Assembly (NCBI GenBank): GCA_016927185.1
Contig: JAFGND010000025.1
Location: 1 to 64,000 of the forward strand
DNA length: 64,000 nt
From: Candidatus Coatesiibacteriota bacterium
GTDB taxonomy: Bacteria; JAFGND01
Reading direction: 5' to 3'
A model generated the notes under the pieces. The model worked only from the letters and a program-made list of their open reading frames with translations. It was not told the origin of the DNA and did no database searches. Position numbers and translations under genes: made by a program. Below are positions 1-8,284 of this stretch, piece after piece. Positions within the stretch are counted from its first letter, which is position 1. Each line of letters starts with the position of its first letter.

Positions 1-105
1 AAAGATTTTATTTTCCAGATCATCAGGATTGGTATTAAAATCTTTCCTTTTCACCTTGTTGTATGAAATTCTTATATTGCAGATTTCACTAAGCAGTTTT
101 ATCAT
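1..105 (-). CDS. Possible 5' fragment of a gene running off the left edge
   Basis: Reading the minus strand from an ATG at 105 there are 35 sense codons to the window edge, starting M-I-K-L-L-S-E-I-C. The frame is closed by a TAG four codons upstream of the ATG, so this is the first possible start, and an AAGG lies five bases before it. The composition (charged and polar, no signal peptide) is protein-like but too short to assign to a family. It would be divergent from the membrane protein at 285. Chance openness over 35 codons in AT-rich DNA is quite possible. Confidence 0.35.
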   Translation of the reverse strand, partial: MIKLLSEICNIRISYNKVKRKDFNTNPDDLENKIF

Positions 106-284
106 GAAGCCTTGCTATTTCAGAGTGTTGATTTGTCAATGATTTATTACATGGAATGAGTCTATGGTAATAAATCGATATTGTCATTCATGAAGAGGCA
201 ATATCCATTGACAAAATAATCTGAATGGAAATTCGATAACTTTCATGAATATAAGATTAGAGCGAAAGAGCGTATAGAATAATA

Positions 285-1931
285 GTGAAATCTTTTAAAA
301 ATGCAATTTCATTTATCCAGAAGCAGGATATAAAACCGATAGTGATATTGCTTTTTATCAGTATTATATCATATCAGCTACTTCTGCCATACAATTATTT
401 CGTTTTTGATGATTGGGCTTTGTTTGCACATGGTAGTACTCTTAACTCAAGACAGGTTTTCCAGAGTTCACTGTTGGAACCTGCAAGACCTTTTTACTGG
501 CTTGTAGACCTTACTTTGTCAAGCATGGCAGGAAGAAACATTTGGATTTACAGATCTGTCTGGTTCATTTCCTGGTTGATATTACCTTTGCTTGTTTATA
601 TTTTCTTCAGGGAATATATGAATAGCAGGTATTACGCAACAATAATTTCTGTAATTTATTTGCTCCTTCCTAACAAGCATGAAATCCATCACTGGTTCAC
701 AATACTTCCTGCAAACATCCACCTTGCTCTGCTTCTGGTAACATTGACTCTTATTATAAGAGGTATGAATCAAAACAAGCAGAACCTGCTTCTTGTTTCA
801 CCTGTTTTATATATCCTGATGCTAGCGCTTTATGAAATGGCTTTAGGTCTGCCTCTCTTGATTATAATTTACTATTACATCTGGAAACCACCCATTAATA
901 AAAAATTCGTTTTCAGATATGCTTTCATAATGCTATTTTGCTTCATTTTTTATATGATCTGGAGAATGAGCAATGCATTTGGTATGGGATATGAGATTGT
1001 AGAGAGAATAAGCAGAATTAATATTTATCCTACAATGATTATTTCAAATCTGATAAATGGTCTGGAATATATATCCCCATCTGGACTGTTATGTTTTGCC
1101 AATACAGGAATGCTTGGCTGGAATTTCATTTTCAGGTTTGGTATTGCTTTATTTATCCTGCATCTTGCATCAGCATTGATTTCGGTTTTTCTGCTTATGA
1201 AGTATCTGCATGAAAAGAATGAAACCAGCAATGAGAACATTGATTATAAAAGGCATTTGTTATTTGCATTTGCATCAATGTTTATTCTTGTCCCTACGCT
1301 TTATTTCTGGGGGGGTAGTGCAATAAGACATTGGGGTTATGGAGATATAGGATTATCTGTAATAGCTTTCTGTATCTTGTTCATCATCCTGAATGCAGCA
1401 GGAAGATACAGAAAAATAGTTTCAAAATTAATGATCTTGCTGCTATTGTTTTTAATTTTCATAAACCAGGGACAGTCAATGAACTGGGCTTTTGTTTCTT
1501 ACTGGCAGGAGCTTATTTACAGGCACCTTGAAACAAGGAAGGAGGATTTATCTGAAGATAAATATATTGTTCTGATAAGTTATTCTCCATACTTGCGAAG
1601 ATATTTCAACAAAAATTTCTTACAGTCATATCCAAATTTCATAAGGGGAGTAGGATTCTACGAAACATGGATAATAGAAGGAATGTCTGTTTTTATTACT
1701 GGAAAAAAACCGAAATATTTCAAATGCAAAGATGAGTATTCCGAAATGATATTCAGGGATGATTGCATTGAATATATTGATATCAATAATTGCATCAAGA
1801 AGATAAGCATTGAAGAAGTTGTCCTCGTAGATGTAGTTGAATTGCTTGCACCTCATGCCAGAGAATGGAAAATATTGCTTCCTGAGAAAAAAACAAAGAG
1901 AATTGTACCATGGTTTTCTGAAGTGAGATGA
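285..1931 (+). CDS. Polytopic membrane protein, GT-C glycosyltransferase-like
   Basis: A 548-residue protein beginning at GTG. It has about ten hydrophobic segments from residue 16 to about 400, then a soluble C-terminal domain of about 140 residues. The first extracytoplasmic loop contains an FDDW motif (residues 40-43) in the position where GT-C enzymes (lipid-phosphosugar-dependent glycosyltransferases) carry their catalytic acidic residues, followed by a PARPFYW stretch, also typical of these families. I infer a membrane glycosyltransferase acting on the outer face of the inner membrane. No exact family is recognised, and a non-enzymatic membrane protein is possible. A TTGACA hexamer lies at 208-213. 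The ribosome binding site is weak. The gene stands alone and ends at a hairpin. Confidence 0.6.
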   Translation: MKSFKNAISFIQKQDIKPIVILLFISIISYQLLLPYNYFVFDDWALFAHGSTLNSRQVFQSSLLEPARPFYWLVDLTLSSMAGRNIWIYRSVWFISWLILPLLVYIFFREYMNSRYYATIISVIYLLLPNKHEIHHWFTILPANIHLALLLVTLTLIIRGMNQNKQNLLLVSPVLYILMLALYEMALGLPLLIIIYYYIWKPPINKKFVFRYAFIMLFCFIFYMIWRMSNAFGMGYEIVERISRINIYPTMIISNLINGLEYISPSGLLCFANTGMLGWNFIFRFGIALFILHLASALISVFLLMKYLHEKNETSNENIDYKRHLLFAFASMFILVPTLYFWGGSAIRHWGYGDIGLSVIAFCILFIILNAAGRYRKIVSKLMILLLLFLIFINQGQSMNWAFVSYWQELIYRHLETRKEDLSEDKYIVLISYSPYLRRYFNKNFLQSYPNFIRGVGFYETWIIEGMSVFITGKKPKYFKCKDEYSEMIFRDDCIEYIDINNCIKKISIEEVVLVDVVELLAPHAREWKILLPEKKTKRIVPWFSEVR

Positions 1932-1933
1932 GT

Positions 1934-1971
1934 AAAGTTTAGGGAGAGCAGAAATACTCTCCCTTTGCTTT
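1934..1971. terminator. Bidirectional intrinsic terminator between convergent genes
   Basis: An 8-bp perfect stem (AGGGAGAG at 1941-1948 with CTCTCCCT at 1957-1964) has an 8-base loop. Outer AAAG/CTTT pairs can lengthen it to 1934-1971. It lies just after the stop of the plus-strand membrane protein and overlaps the stop of the minus-strand lipoprotein, so it can serve both. Confidence 0.75.
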
Positions 1972-2707
1972 ATTTCACTTCATACTCAATGAGATCCAGT
2001 GTAACAACTTTTTTCTCTGATGATTCTTCTAGAGTATATATAGCACTTTGCTTTACTATTCCTATATCCTTGCAATACCAGGCATAAGTATTTTCTTCAC
2101 CTTCAGTCACATATTCAGTCTTTGCACAATTAGTGAAATCGTTTCCTTTGCCGGTTTTGTTAGTAACTGTCTCGAATGAAAGTATTCTGGCAGTATAATC
2201 AGGATCTTGCGGATCACATTGCCATGAATCTCCCTGCTTAGGAGTGCATTCAAAGAATCCCTCCCAATCTGAGAAATTGGTTGATTCGTCATCACCTTTA
2301 GACCTGTAATAGGTGTTATCTTTTCCAATATAATCATGGTCATAAATCGTGTCTATATAAGTATTTCCAGAAAAATTGGTGGTGATTATCTCTGTTTCAT
2401 CAACTATCTTGCATATTGTTGAGCCTTCTACCAGTGTATCTCTTACAACCCTTAAAGTATATTCAAGTTTTATGTGCACTGGTAAACCCATGAAAGTAAT
2501 ATCTGTTTCACCACTATATTTCCAGTAACTTCCATCAGTCAAGGGAATCCAGTTTCCTTCACCTCCAGTCCCTGTACCAGAACCGGTTCCAGTTCCTGTC
2601 CCATTATCAGTAGAATCATCTCCGCAGGAAGAAAAATAGAAGCAAACAGATATAATCAGAAGGGATATTGCAAGTTTGAAAGCATGTTTCATTATTTCTC
2701 CTTTCAT
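1970..2707 (-). CDS. Secreted lipoprotein with Thr-Gly linker, paralogue of the protein at 19441
   Basis: A 245-residue protein. The ATG-led start gives MKGEIMKHAFKL; the second Met (residue 6) has the better-placed Shine-Dalgarno-like sequence and is probably the true start. A hydrophobic stretch ends in the lipobox-like FSSCGDD, so Cys is the likely lipidation site. Next comes a simple Thr/Gly/Ser linker (residues 34-52) and a domain beginning NWIPLTDGSYWKYSG. The protein at 19441-20124 has the same architecture: CGDDDD, a Gly/Thr linker, NWIPLANGNKW and a matching end (WY.KDIG.V....DLI.Y). The two are therefore paralogues about 17 kb apart. The function is unknown. The TTGACA at 2766-2761 on this strand may be its -35 element. 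Confidence 0.8.
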   Translation of the reverse strand: MKGEIMKHAFKLAISLLIISVCFYFSSCGDDSTDNGTGTGTGSGTGTGGEGNWIPLTDGSYWKYSGETDITFMGLPVHIKLEYTLRVVRDTLVEGSTICKIVDETEIITTNFSGNTYIDTIYDHDYIGKDNTYYRSKGDDESTNFSDWEGFFECTPKQGDSWQCDPQDPDYTARILSFETVTNKTGKGNDFTNCAKTEYVTEGEENTYAWYCKDIGIVKQSAIYTLEESSEKKVVTLDLIEYEVK

Positions 2708-2794
2708 TTCATTTGTTGTGAAGTTATAACTCTATATGAAATGCAAATTAAAGCAAAGTTTGTCAATAAATTTTGATCTGCAAGTTAAGTTTCC

Positions 2795-2824
2795 TTGACA
2801 GAATTCGATTTATTAGATTCTAAT
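2795..2824 (+). promoter_or_regulatory. Probable sigma-70-type promoter of the Hsp70 operon
   Basis: A perfect TTGACA (2795-2800), 18 bases, then TCTAAT (2819-2824, five of six to TATAAT). Transcription would start near 2831, about 24 bases before the first ATG of the five-gene operon, leaving room for the GAAAGG ribosome binding site. Confidence 0.6.
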
Positions 2825-2854
2825 TCATAGGCACCAAATGAAAGAAAGGTTTCT

Positions 2855-3715
2855 ATGAGAGCGATTCTATTTTGTTTACTTTTATGTTCAATACTTTTTT
2901 CTGGATGCAAGAATCATATTCAACCATCCTTGATTGTAGAGGATTTTCTGACAAATCTTCAATCTGGGAAGGTTGATGAAGCAATGAAATCAATATCTCC
3001 TTCTGATGCCAAACTCCTTAAGTCAATAGATGCTATATCCAGGAAAATTAAAAAAGATTATCCAGAATTGTCTAGGGAAATTGCCCCATTTGAAGTAATT
3101 CCATTTCTTTATTTGAACCTGAAGGGAAAAACATTTAAAACTACTGTTATTAAAGCTGATAATGACAAAGCTATAGTTAATGCGTTGATAATTCCCTCAG
3201 AAAAAGACAAAAAACCAATTTCCAATACGTTTAATTTAGTTAAAAACAAGGAAGATGGAAAATGGGTTATAGTTTTGTCGCTCAATCCTGAGCTGGAAGC
3301 AAAACTTAATGAACTAGTTCCCTTGACAATGGTAAGCACTTTCTATAAATACCTCAAGGAAAACAAGATCAATGAGGCAAAGGAATTTGTTGTAGAGGGA
3401 GAGAAAACTCTTATAGATAGTGTTTTCAAAACTCCTGTAACTTCAAAACCGGAAAATCCATTACCCCAGCCCAAAGTTGATACACAACCGCAAATTAACA
3501 TCAGTCCTTATGAAAGATTGAAGAATGGAAAAATCGAATGCAGGGGAGTCAAGATAAAAGGGGAATTAGCAACTGTTAATATAAGTTTTGAAGAAGCTGA
3601 TTACAAGGAGAGTCTGAAAATTGTTAATGGAAAGTGGAGAATAGATCTTTCTGGAAGTGAGATAATGGCAAAACTTAAGCCACCACTGCCAGTTACAGAT
3701 AACTTAAAACAATAG
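2855..3715 (+). CDS. Lipoprotein with two NTF2/DUF4878-like halves
   Basis: A 286-residue protein. The signal peptide ends in the lipobox LFSGC (Cys18). Two similar halves follow, each starting with a short helix-rich stretch about removal from a pool of residues (VEDFLTNLQSGKVDEAM and VSTFYKYLKENKINEAKEF) and ending in a strand with a G-K-W motif (DGKWVIV, NGKWRIDL). This is the usual pattern of the DUF4878/NTF2-like cystatin-fold lipoproteins, and I assign it by that pattern only. A Pro-rich stretch separates the halves near residues 200-215. It is the first gene of the operon that continues through an Hsp70, 13 bases before a paralogue. A periplasmic binding or scaffolding role is plausible, but no substrate is evident. 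Confidence 0.75.
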   Translation: MRAILFCLLLCSILFSGCKNHIQPSLIVEDFLTNLQSGKVDEAMKSISPSDAKLLKSIDAISRKIKKDYPELSREIAPFEVIPFLYLNLKGKTFKTTVIKADNDKAIVNALIIPSEKDKKPISNTFNLVKNKEDGKWVIVLSLNPELEAKLNELVPLTMVSTFYKYLKENKINEAKEFVVEGEKTLIDSVFKTPVTSKPENPLPQPKVDTQPQINISPYERLKNGKIECRGVKIKGELATVNISFEEADYKESLKIVNGKWRIDLSGSEIMAKLKPPLPVTDNLKQ

Positions 3716-3728
3716 AAAAGGATTTGAA

Positions 3729-4493
3729 ATGAGGATAACAGTTTTAACATCGATACTATTTGTTTTTGGCATTTTTATAACAGGATGCAGGGGAAATGAT
3801 CCGAAAAGCAAAGCTATCGAGTTTATGGAAAGTTGCCAGAAAGGTAATACAAAAAATGTACTGGATATCTTGAGTGATAATGATAAAAAGGTTTTTTCTG
3901 AGGTTAATGATGAAATAAAGAAAATAGCCAGTGATTATCCCTTTCTTATGAAGAAAACTGGAATGCTGAATCTTCTTGACTTGGCAGAAAAAGACTTGAA
4001 AGGAAAGAAATTCAAGGTTTTAAATATCACTTTTTATAGTAACAACAAGGCTGATGTAGAGATTGCTGTTTTTTCAATAGAATCTTCTTCAAATCCCAAA
4101 GTAATTCCAGTTAGAATGATAATGTCAAAAGATGACCAATGGAAGGTATATTTAGGATTAGGGAATGGCGAGGCAAGCAAAATAAGGGAGTCAATTCCTC
4201 TTGCTGTCACAAAAATTTTCTTTGATAACCTGACACAAGGAACAGCTAACAATTTTCTTGATTTGGTTTGCAGCTACAGAAAAGAGAAAATCAGGAGTGA
4301 AATAGAGGAAAACGCTGAAAAATTCAGATATATAACTTTTAAATATGAACCGGTGGAAATAATAGCTGATTCGGCATTTGTTCCAGTGACTGTAAAAGGC
4401 GAAAAAAATGCTGAAAAACAAATGAAGATTAAACTTGTAAAGGAAAACAGCATATGGTATATAGATTTAGAGAAGCTTCCAGCAATTATATAA
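3729..4493 (+). CDS. Second NTF2/DUF4878-like lipoprotein, paralogue of its upstream neighbour
   Basis: A 254-residue protein with a signal peptide ending FITGC (lipidation Cys19). The body repeats the layout of the previous gene: FMESCQKGNTKNV..., then a DLKGKKFKV stretch matching NLKGKTFKT in the neighbour, a SKDDQWKVYL strand, then a second half (VTKIFFDNLTQG...) ending in SIWYIDLEKLP. The pair look like an old tandem duplication of a gene that itself contains an internal duplication. It starts 13 bases after the preceding stop with AAGGA ahead of the ATG, and is followed 13 bases later by the Hsp70 gene. The regular 13-base spacing argues for one transcript. Confidence 0.75.
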   Translation: MRITVLTSILFVFGIFITGCRGNDPKSKAIEFMESCQKGNTKNVLDILSDNDKKVFSEVNDEIKKIASDYPFLMKKTGMLNLLDLAEKDLKGKKFKVLNITFYSNNKADVEIAVFSIESSSNPKVIPVRMIMSKDDQWKVYLGLGNGEASKIRESIPLAVTKIFFDNLTQGTANNFLDLVCSYRKEKIRSEIEENAEKFRYITFKYEPVEIIADSAFVPVTVKGEKNAEKQMKIKLVKENSIWYIDLEKLPAII

Positions 4494-4506
4494 TGGAGGA
4501 AACCAG

Positions 4507-6225
4507 ATGGGAATAACCGCAGGCATTGATCTTGGAACCTCAACATCTGAAATCGGTTACCTGAAGAATGGATTTCCTTATTTGATACCAAATCATGAGG
4601 GAAAGAAAATTACTCCTTCTGTTGTAGGAATGTCTCCTCAGGGAGAGTTATTGGTAGGAGATAGAGCTAAATCACAGCAAATAGCTAATCCATCGAACAC
4701 AATTGCAGAAATAAAACGTCATATGGGAACAAATTACAGGGTTAAGTTTGCTGATAAGCTATGTACTCCCCAGGAGATTTCAGCTTTTATTCTGAGGTAT
4801 CTGAAGAGCTTTGCTGAGGATTATCTTGGTGAAATCATAGAAGAAGCAGTAATTTCAGTTCCCGCTTATTTTTCAGATACTCAGAGACAGGCAACAAAAG
4901 ATGCTGGTGAGCTTGCAGGTTTCAAGGTTGAAAGGATAATTAATGAACCTACTGCAGCAGCATTGGCTTATGGAATAAGAAATCTTGATAAAAACCAGCA
5001 TCTTCTGGTTTACGATTTGGGAGGCGGAACTTTTGATGTAAGCATTCTTGAGATGTTTGATGGTGTTCTGGAAGTAAAAGCATCAGCTGGAAACAACAGA
5101 CTTGGTGGAACAGATTTTGATCAGAGAATAATGGATTTCGTTTTAGCAGAAATAAACAAGCAATTCAAGATAGATTTAAGCAATAATATGCAATCCCTGA
5201 CAAGGATAAAAGATGCTGCAGAACAAGCAAAAATAAAGTTAAGCGATGATCCGGTTACATTAATTTCTCTTCCATATATAGGAATGAAAGATAACAAACC
5301 GGTTTCCTTCGAAACAGAGCTAACCAGAACATATTTCGAGACAATGATTACGGATCTTTTAATGTCTACATTAAGTCCTCTGGATAAAGTCCTTCATGAT
5401 GCGGATCTAGCTGCAAAAGATATTGACATAATTCTTCTAGTCGGTGGTTCAACTAAAATTCCGTTATTGAAACAGCTTATTACTGATATGTTTGCAAAAG
5501 AACCTCGCTCCTCCATAAATCCAGATGAAGCCGTTGCACTTGGAGCAACTGTTCAGGCAGGCATCAAGGCAGGTCTTTACAGTGAAGAGAAGGATATATT
5601 GATTACTGATGTATGTCCTTATACTCTCGGTACTGATGTTGTAGTAGATGTAGGTGGCGAATTATTACCTGGAGTATTTGATCCATTGATAAAGAGAAAT
5701 ACAACAATACCTACTACTGCAAAAAAAATATATGCTACATTGATAGAAAATCAGGAGAAGGTCAGGATAGGGATTTATCAAGGTGAGGAAAGCATAGCAA
5801 AGGAGAATAATTTTTTAGGAGAATGTGAGCTATTGAATATCCCTCAAGGACCTGCTGGGAAAGAGAAAATAGAAGTAGAATTCTCTTATGATATAAATGG
5901 CATCCTGAAGGTAAAGGGTATTATATTGTCAACTTCAGAATCGGTTTTTATGACTATAGATACTAGCAACAAGGTAATGAGTGCTGAAGAAAAAATAAAT
6001 GCTGCAGCTGAAGTGGAAAACATTTGGAATCACTCTCAATATATGAAAAGGGTAAATGCTCTTCTGGAGAGTGCGGAAGAGAAATTGTCTGAAATGGAAG
6101 GTACTGAGGCAGGAAGACTTCAGGAAATACTTGAAAATCTGAGAAGTGCCTTACTTAGAGACGCAATTGATGAGGTTCAGAAATGGGAAGAGGAACTGAC
6201 GGATTTTCTATTCAATCTGGAATAG
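4507..6225 (+). CDS. Hsp70-family chaperone (short DnaK/HscA-like paralogue)
   Basis: A 572-residue Hsp70. The ATPase domain carries phosphate-1 GIDLGTSTSEIGY (6-18), connect-1 around VPAYFSDTQRQATKDA (118-133), NEPTAAALAYG (146-156), phosphate-2 YDLGGGTFDVS (169-179) and the adenosine motif LVGGSTKIPLL (311-321). The linker region DVCPYTLG (368-375) leads into a substrate-binding domain and a short helical end. It is shorter than a housekeeping DnaK (about 610-640) and has no dnaJ or grpE beside it, so it is probably a specialised paralogue. A GGAGG sits upstream of the ATG. The downstream zinc-ribbon/TPR gene starts inside its 3' end, which implies translational coupling and a shared task. 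Confidence 0.92.
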   Translation: MGITAGIDLGTSTSEIGYLKNGFPYLIPNHEGKKITPSVVGMSPQGELLVGDRAKSQQIANPSNTIAEIKRHMGTNYRVKFADKLCTPQEISAFILRYLKSFAEDYLGEIIEEAVISVPAYFSDTQRQATKDAGELAGFKVERIINEPTAAALAYGIRNLDKNQHLLVYDLGGGTFDVSILEMFDGVLEVKASAGNNRLGGTDFDQRIMDFVLAEINKQFKIDLSNNMQSLTRIKDAAEQAKIKLSDDPVTLISLPYIGMKDNKPVSFETELTRTYFETMITDLLMSTLSPLDKVLHDADLAAKDIDIILLVGGSTKIPLLKQLITDMFAKEPRSSINPDEAVALGATVQAGIKAGLYSEEKDILITDVCPYTLGTDVVVDVGGELLPGVFDPLIKRNTTIPTTAKKIYATLIENQEKVRIGIYQGEESIAKENNFLGECELLNIPQGPAGKEKIEVEFSYDINGILKVKGIILSTSESVFMTIDTSNKVMSAEEKINAAAEVENIWNHSQYMKRVNALLESAEEKLSEMEGTEAGRLQEILENLRSALLRDAIDEVQKWEEELTDFLFNLE

Positions 6226-7574
6226 AGAACTATCCTAAATGTCCTATTTGCAATGAAACAGAAGTAAGCGGAAAAATCTGCAGGAAATGCAATGTGTCTT
6301 TGCTACCCCTGAAAGCGATTTTTGAACATGCGCAGATGCAATATAACAAATCACTGGAATCTGCAAAAAAAAGCAGGTGGAAGGAGGCAAGTCATTATCT
6401 TGAAGAAGCATACAAAATTATTGGAGACAATAATGAAATACTAATACTAAAGGGGTTGATTGATTACAATAACGGAGATTTTGCATCGGCAAAAGTAAAT
6501 TGGAAAAAAGCTGATACCTTGCTTCCCAGGGATAAGGCATCTTATCTTTTAAAAGAATATATAAGTCCATGGGAAGAAGCTATTGAGTTATATAATGATG
6601 CCCTGCACTTCTGCAAGATTAAAAAATACAGTGATGCCATAGAATTACTTGAGACAATAATAGATAATCTCGGGAATGAGAAGGATAAAGGTTATTTCCT
6701 TCTTGGTCTGGCTTATGCAAAAACGGGGAAAGTTGGCAGATCAATAATTGCTTTCAACAAAATAAAGGATGAACCGGAATTAAGCAGATCGAGATTTATA
6801 ATGGATTCATTGGAGATGAAACCTGGCAAGAAACAAGAAACAGGCAAAAGCAGTTTCATGATTTATGGCCTCTCAGGCATTCTTGCAGGTGTTATAATCA
6901 CTTCTGCGTTGTTGTTTTTATTACCATCCTACCTGCAGAACAAAACAAGAGAACCTGAAATAGTCTCCCCCAAAGTAATAGTAAAAGAAAAACTAAAAGA
7001 TCCTGATTTGAATTTGAAAATCTATAAACTGAGTAATACATTGATTTCTCTCAGGGTTAAAATGGAATGGCTGCAATTCAAGGTTTTCATGCAGGAACAG
7101 GATTATCTTAGTGCTGCATTGCTCACTAAAAGCATAAGAGAGATAGATTTGTCTGAAGAAGAGAGAATAGAGTTTAACAGAATGAAAGAAGAAGCACTCA
7201 TAAAAGCTGGTTGGATTCTGCTTAGAAAGGCAGAGGAAGATGCAAGAGGGAAGTATTTTGAAAGTGCTATTGATAATGCTAAATTATCATTTGAATTCTC
7301 TCCCAATCAATATTATTCGCAAAGGGCATACATGCTTCAGATTGAATCACTGCTTGCACTTTCAAGGAAAGAAGAAGCACTGAAGCTTTACCAGAATTTT
7401 TATAATAACTTTCCAAGGTATGGCGAAATAGACAGGATTTTGCAGCAGGGATATAATATTGCAGTGGAATTGAATGATGAAAAGGCAATTGATGATATTT
7501 TATCTCAACTTCGTTCTTATGCACCCTTTTCAGGAATTACAAGGGAGTTGAATAAAAGGAGAGATAGAGATTGA
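6183..7574 (+). CDS. Zinc-ribbon, TPR and transmembrane protein coupled to Hsp70
   Basis: A 463-residue protein. The start at 6183 (43 bases inside the Hsp70 gene) is preceded by GAGG at a good distance. Two CXXC pairs (CPIC and CRKC, about residues 20-38) form a zinc ribbon. Residues about 45-205 are TPR-like (ASHYLEEAYKI, AKVNWKKADTLLP, AIELLETIIDN), a single membrane segment lies at about 222-250, and more TPR-like helices fill the C-terminal half. The zinc ribbon and first TPR block would face the cytoplasm, where the Hsp70 works, and the second block the periplasm. I infer a membrane partner or co-chaperone-like adaptor. There is no J-domain HPD motif. Confidence 0.7.
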   Translation: MGRGTDGFSIQSGIENYPKCPICNETEVSGKICRKCNVSLLPLKAIFEHAQMQYNKSLESAKKSRWKEASHYLEEAYKIIGDNNEILILKGLIDYNNGDFASAKVNWKKADTLLPRDKASYLLKEYISPWEEAIELYNDALHFCKIKKYSDAIELLETIIDNLGNEKDKGYFLLGLAYAKTGKVGRSIIAFNKIKDEPELSRSRFIMDSLEMKPGKKQETGKSSFMIYGLSGILAGVIITSALLFLLPSYLQNKTREPEIVSPKVIVKEKLKDPDLNLKIYKLSNTLISLRVKMEWLQFKVFMQEQDYLSAALLTKSIREIDLSEEERIEFNRMKEEALIKAGWILLRKAEEDARGKYFESAIDNAKLSFEFSPNQYYSQRAYMLQIESLLALSRKEEALKLYQNFYNNFPRYGEIDRILQQGYNIAVELNDEKAIDDILSQLRSYAPFSGITRELNKRRDRD

Positions 7575-8278
7575 AAAAAAATGCAAGATTACTTATTATT
7601 GTTTTATTAACAGGAGTTTTTAATATGTGTAGCAATTCTAACAAAACAAGTGCTGAGAACAATGATAATTCTGATGCAGTTTCCAGTGAGATAGTTCTTC
7701 CTTCTCCCAGCAAAGACGGGAAGGTTTCTGTAGAAAAAGCACTTCAAGAAAGGCGTTCAATAAGAAGATTTAAAGATACTCCACTATCACTAGGTATTGT
7801 TTCGCAAATGATGTGGGCTGCTTATGGAACAACAAATGAAAGAGGTTTCAAGACGACCCCATCTGCAGGAGCAATTTATCCTCTTGAATTTTATGTTGCA
7901 ATTAGCAAGGTTGAAGGGATTGAAGCAGGTTTGTATAAATATAATTCTCTTCATCACAAGTTGAAACTGATAAAGAGTGGGGATTTGAGAAAGGATCTTT
8001 CAGAAGCGTCATTGGGGCAAAGTTGTATAAAAAACGCATCGTTTATTATTATCTTCACTGCAGTATTTGGAAGCATAAAATTGAGATATGGCAACAGGGG
8101 AATCCAGTATACACATAATGAGGTTGGTCATGCCGGACAGAACATCTATTTACAGGCAGTTTCCCTTAATATTGGAACAGTTGTAGTTGGAGCGTTTGTT
8201 GAGGAAAAAGTGAAAGCTGTTCTTGATCTTAAGGATAATCAATCAGTCTTGTACATGATGCCTGTTGGGCAGAAGTAA
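7571..8278 (+). CDS. SagB-type nitroreductase-fold lipoprotein
   Basis: A 235-residue protein starting with TTG that overlaps the preceding TGA (sequence TTGA), a translational-coupling arrangement. The N-terminus is a signal peptide ending FNMC, so it is probably lipidated and exported. From residue 50 the sequence is nitroreductase-like: ALQERRSIRRF, then TTPSAGAIYPLEFYVAI (the SagB/ThcOx-type oxidoreductase signature) and NEVGHAGQNIYLQAVSLNIGTVVVGAF. Members bind FMN; SagB-type enzymes oxidise azolines, but stand-alone exported forms have no settled substrate. It is the last gene of the Hsp70 operon and converges on metG with a six-base gap. Confidence 0.8.
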   Translation: MKKNARLLIIVLLTGVFNMCSNSNKTSAENNDNSDAVSSEIVLPSPSKDGKVSVEKALQERRSIRRFKDTPLSLGIVSQMMWAAYGTTNERGFKTTPSAGAIYPLEFYVAISKVEGIEAGLYKYNSLHHKLKLIKSGDLRKDLSEASLGQSCIKNASFIIIFTAVFGSIKLRYGNRGIQYTHNEVGHAGQNIYLQAVSLNIGTVVVGAFVEEKVKAVLDLKDNQSVLYMMPVGQK

Positions 8279-8284
8279 GCGGGA

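Noticed and set aside
106-284. A tRNA or small RNA in the first intergenic gap
   Set aside because: No cloverleaf or strong stem-loop is seen; the sequence is simple and AT-rich.
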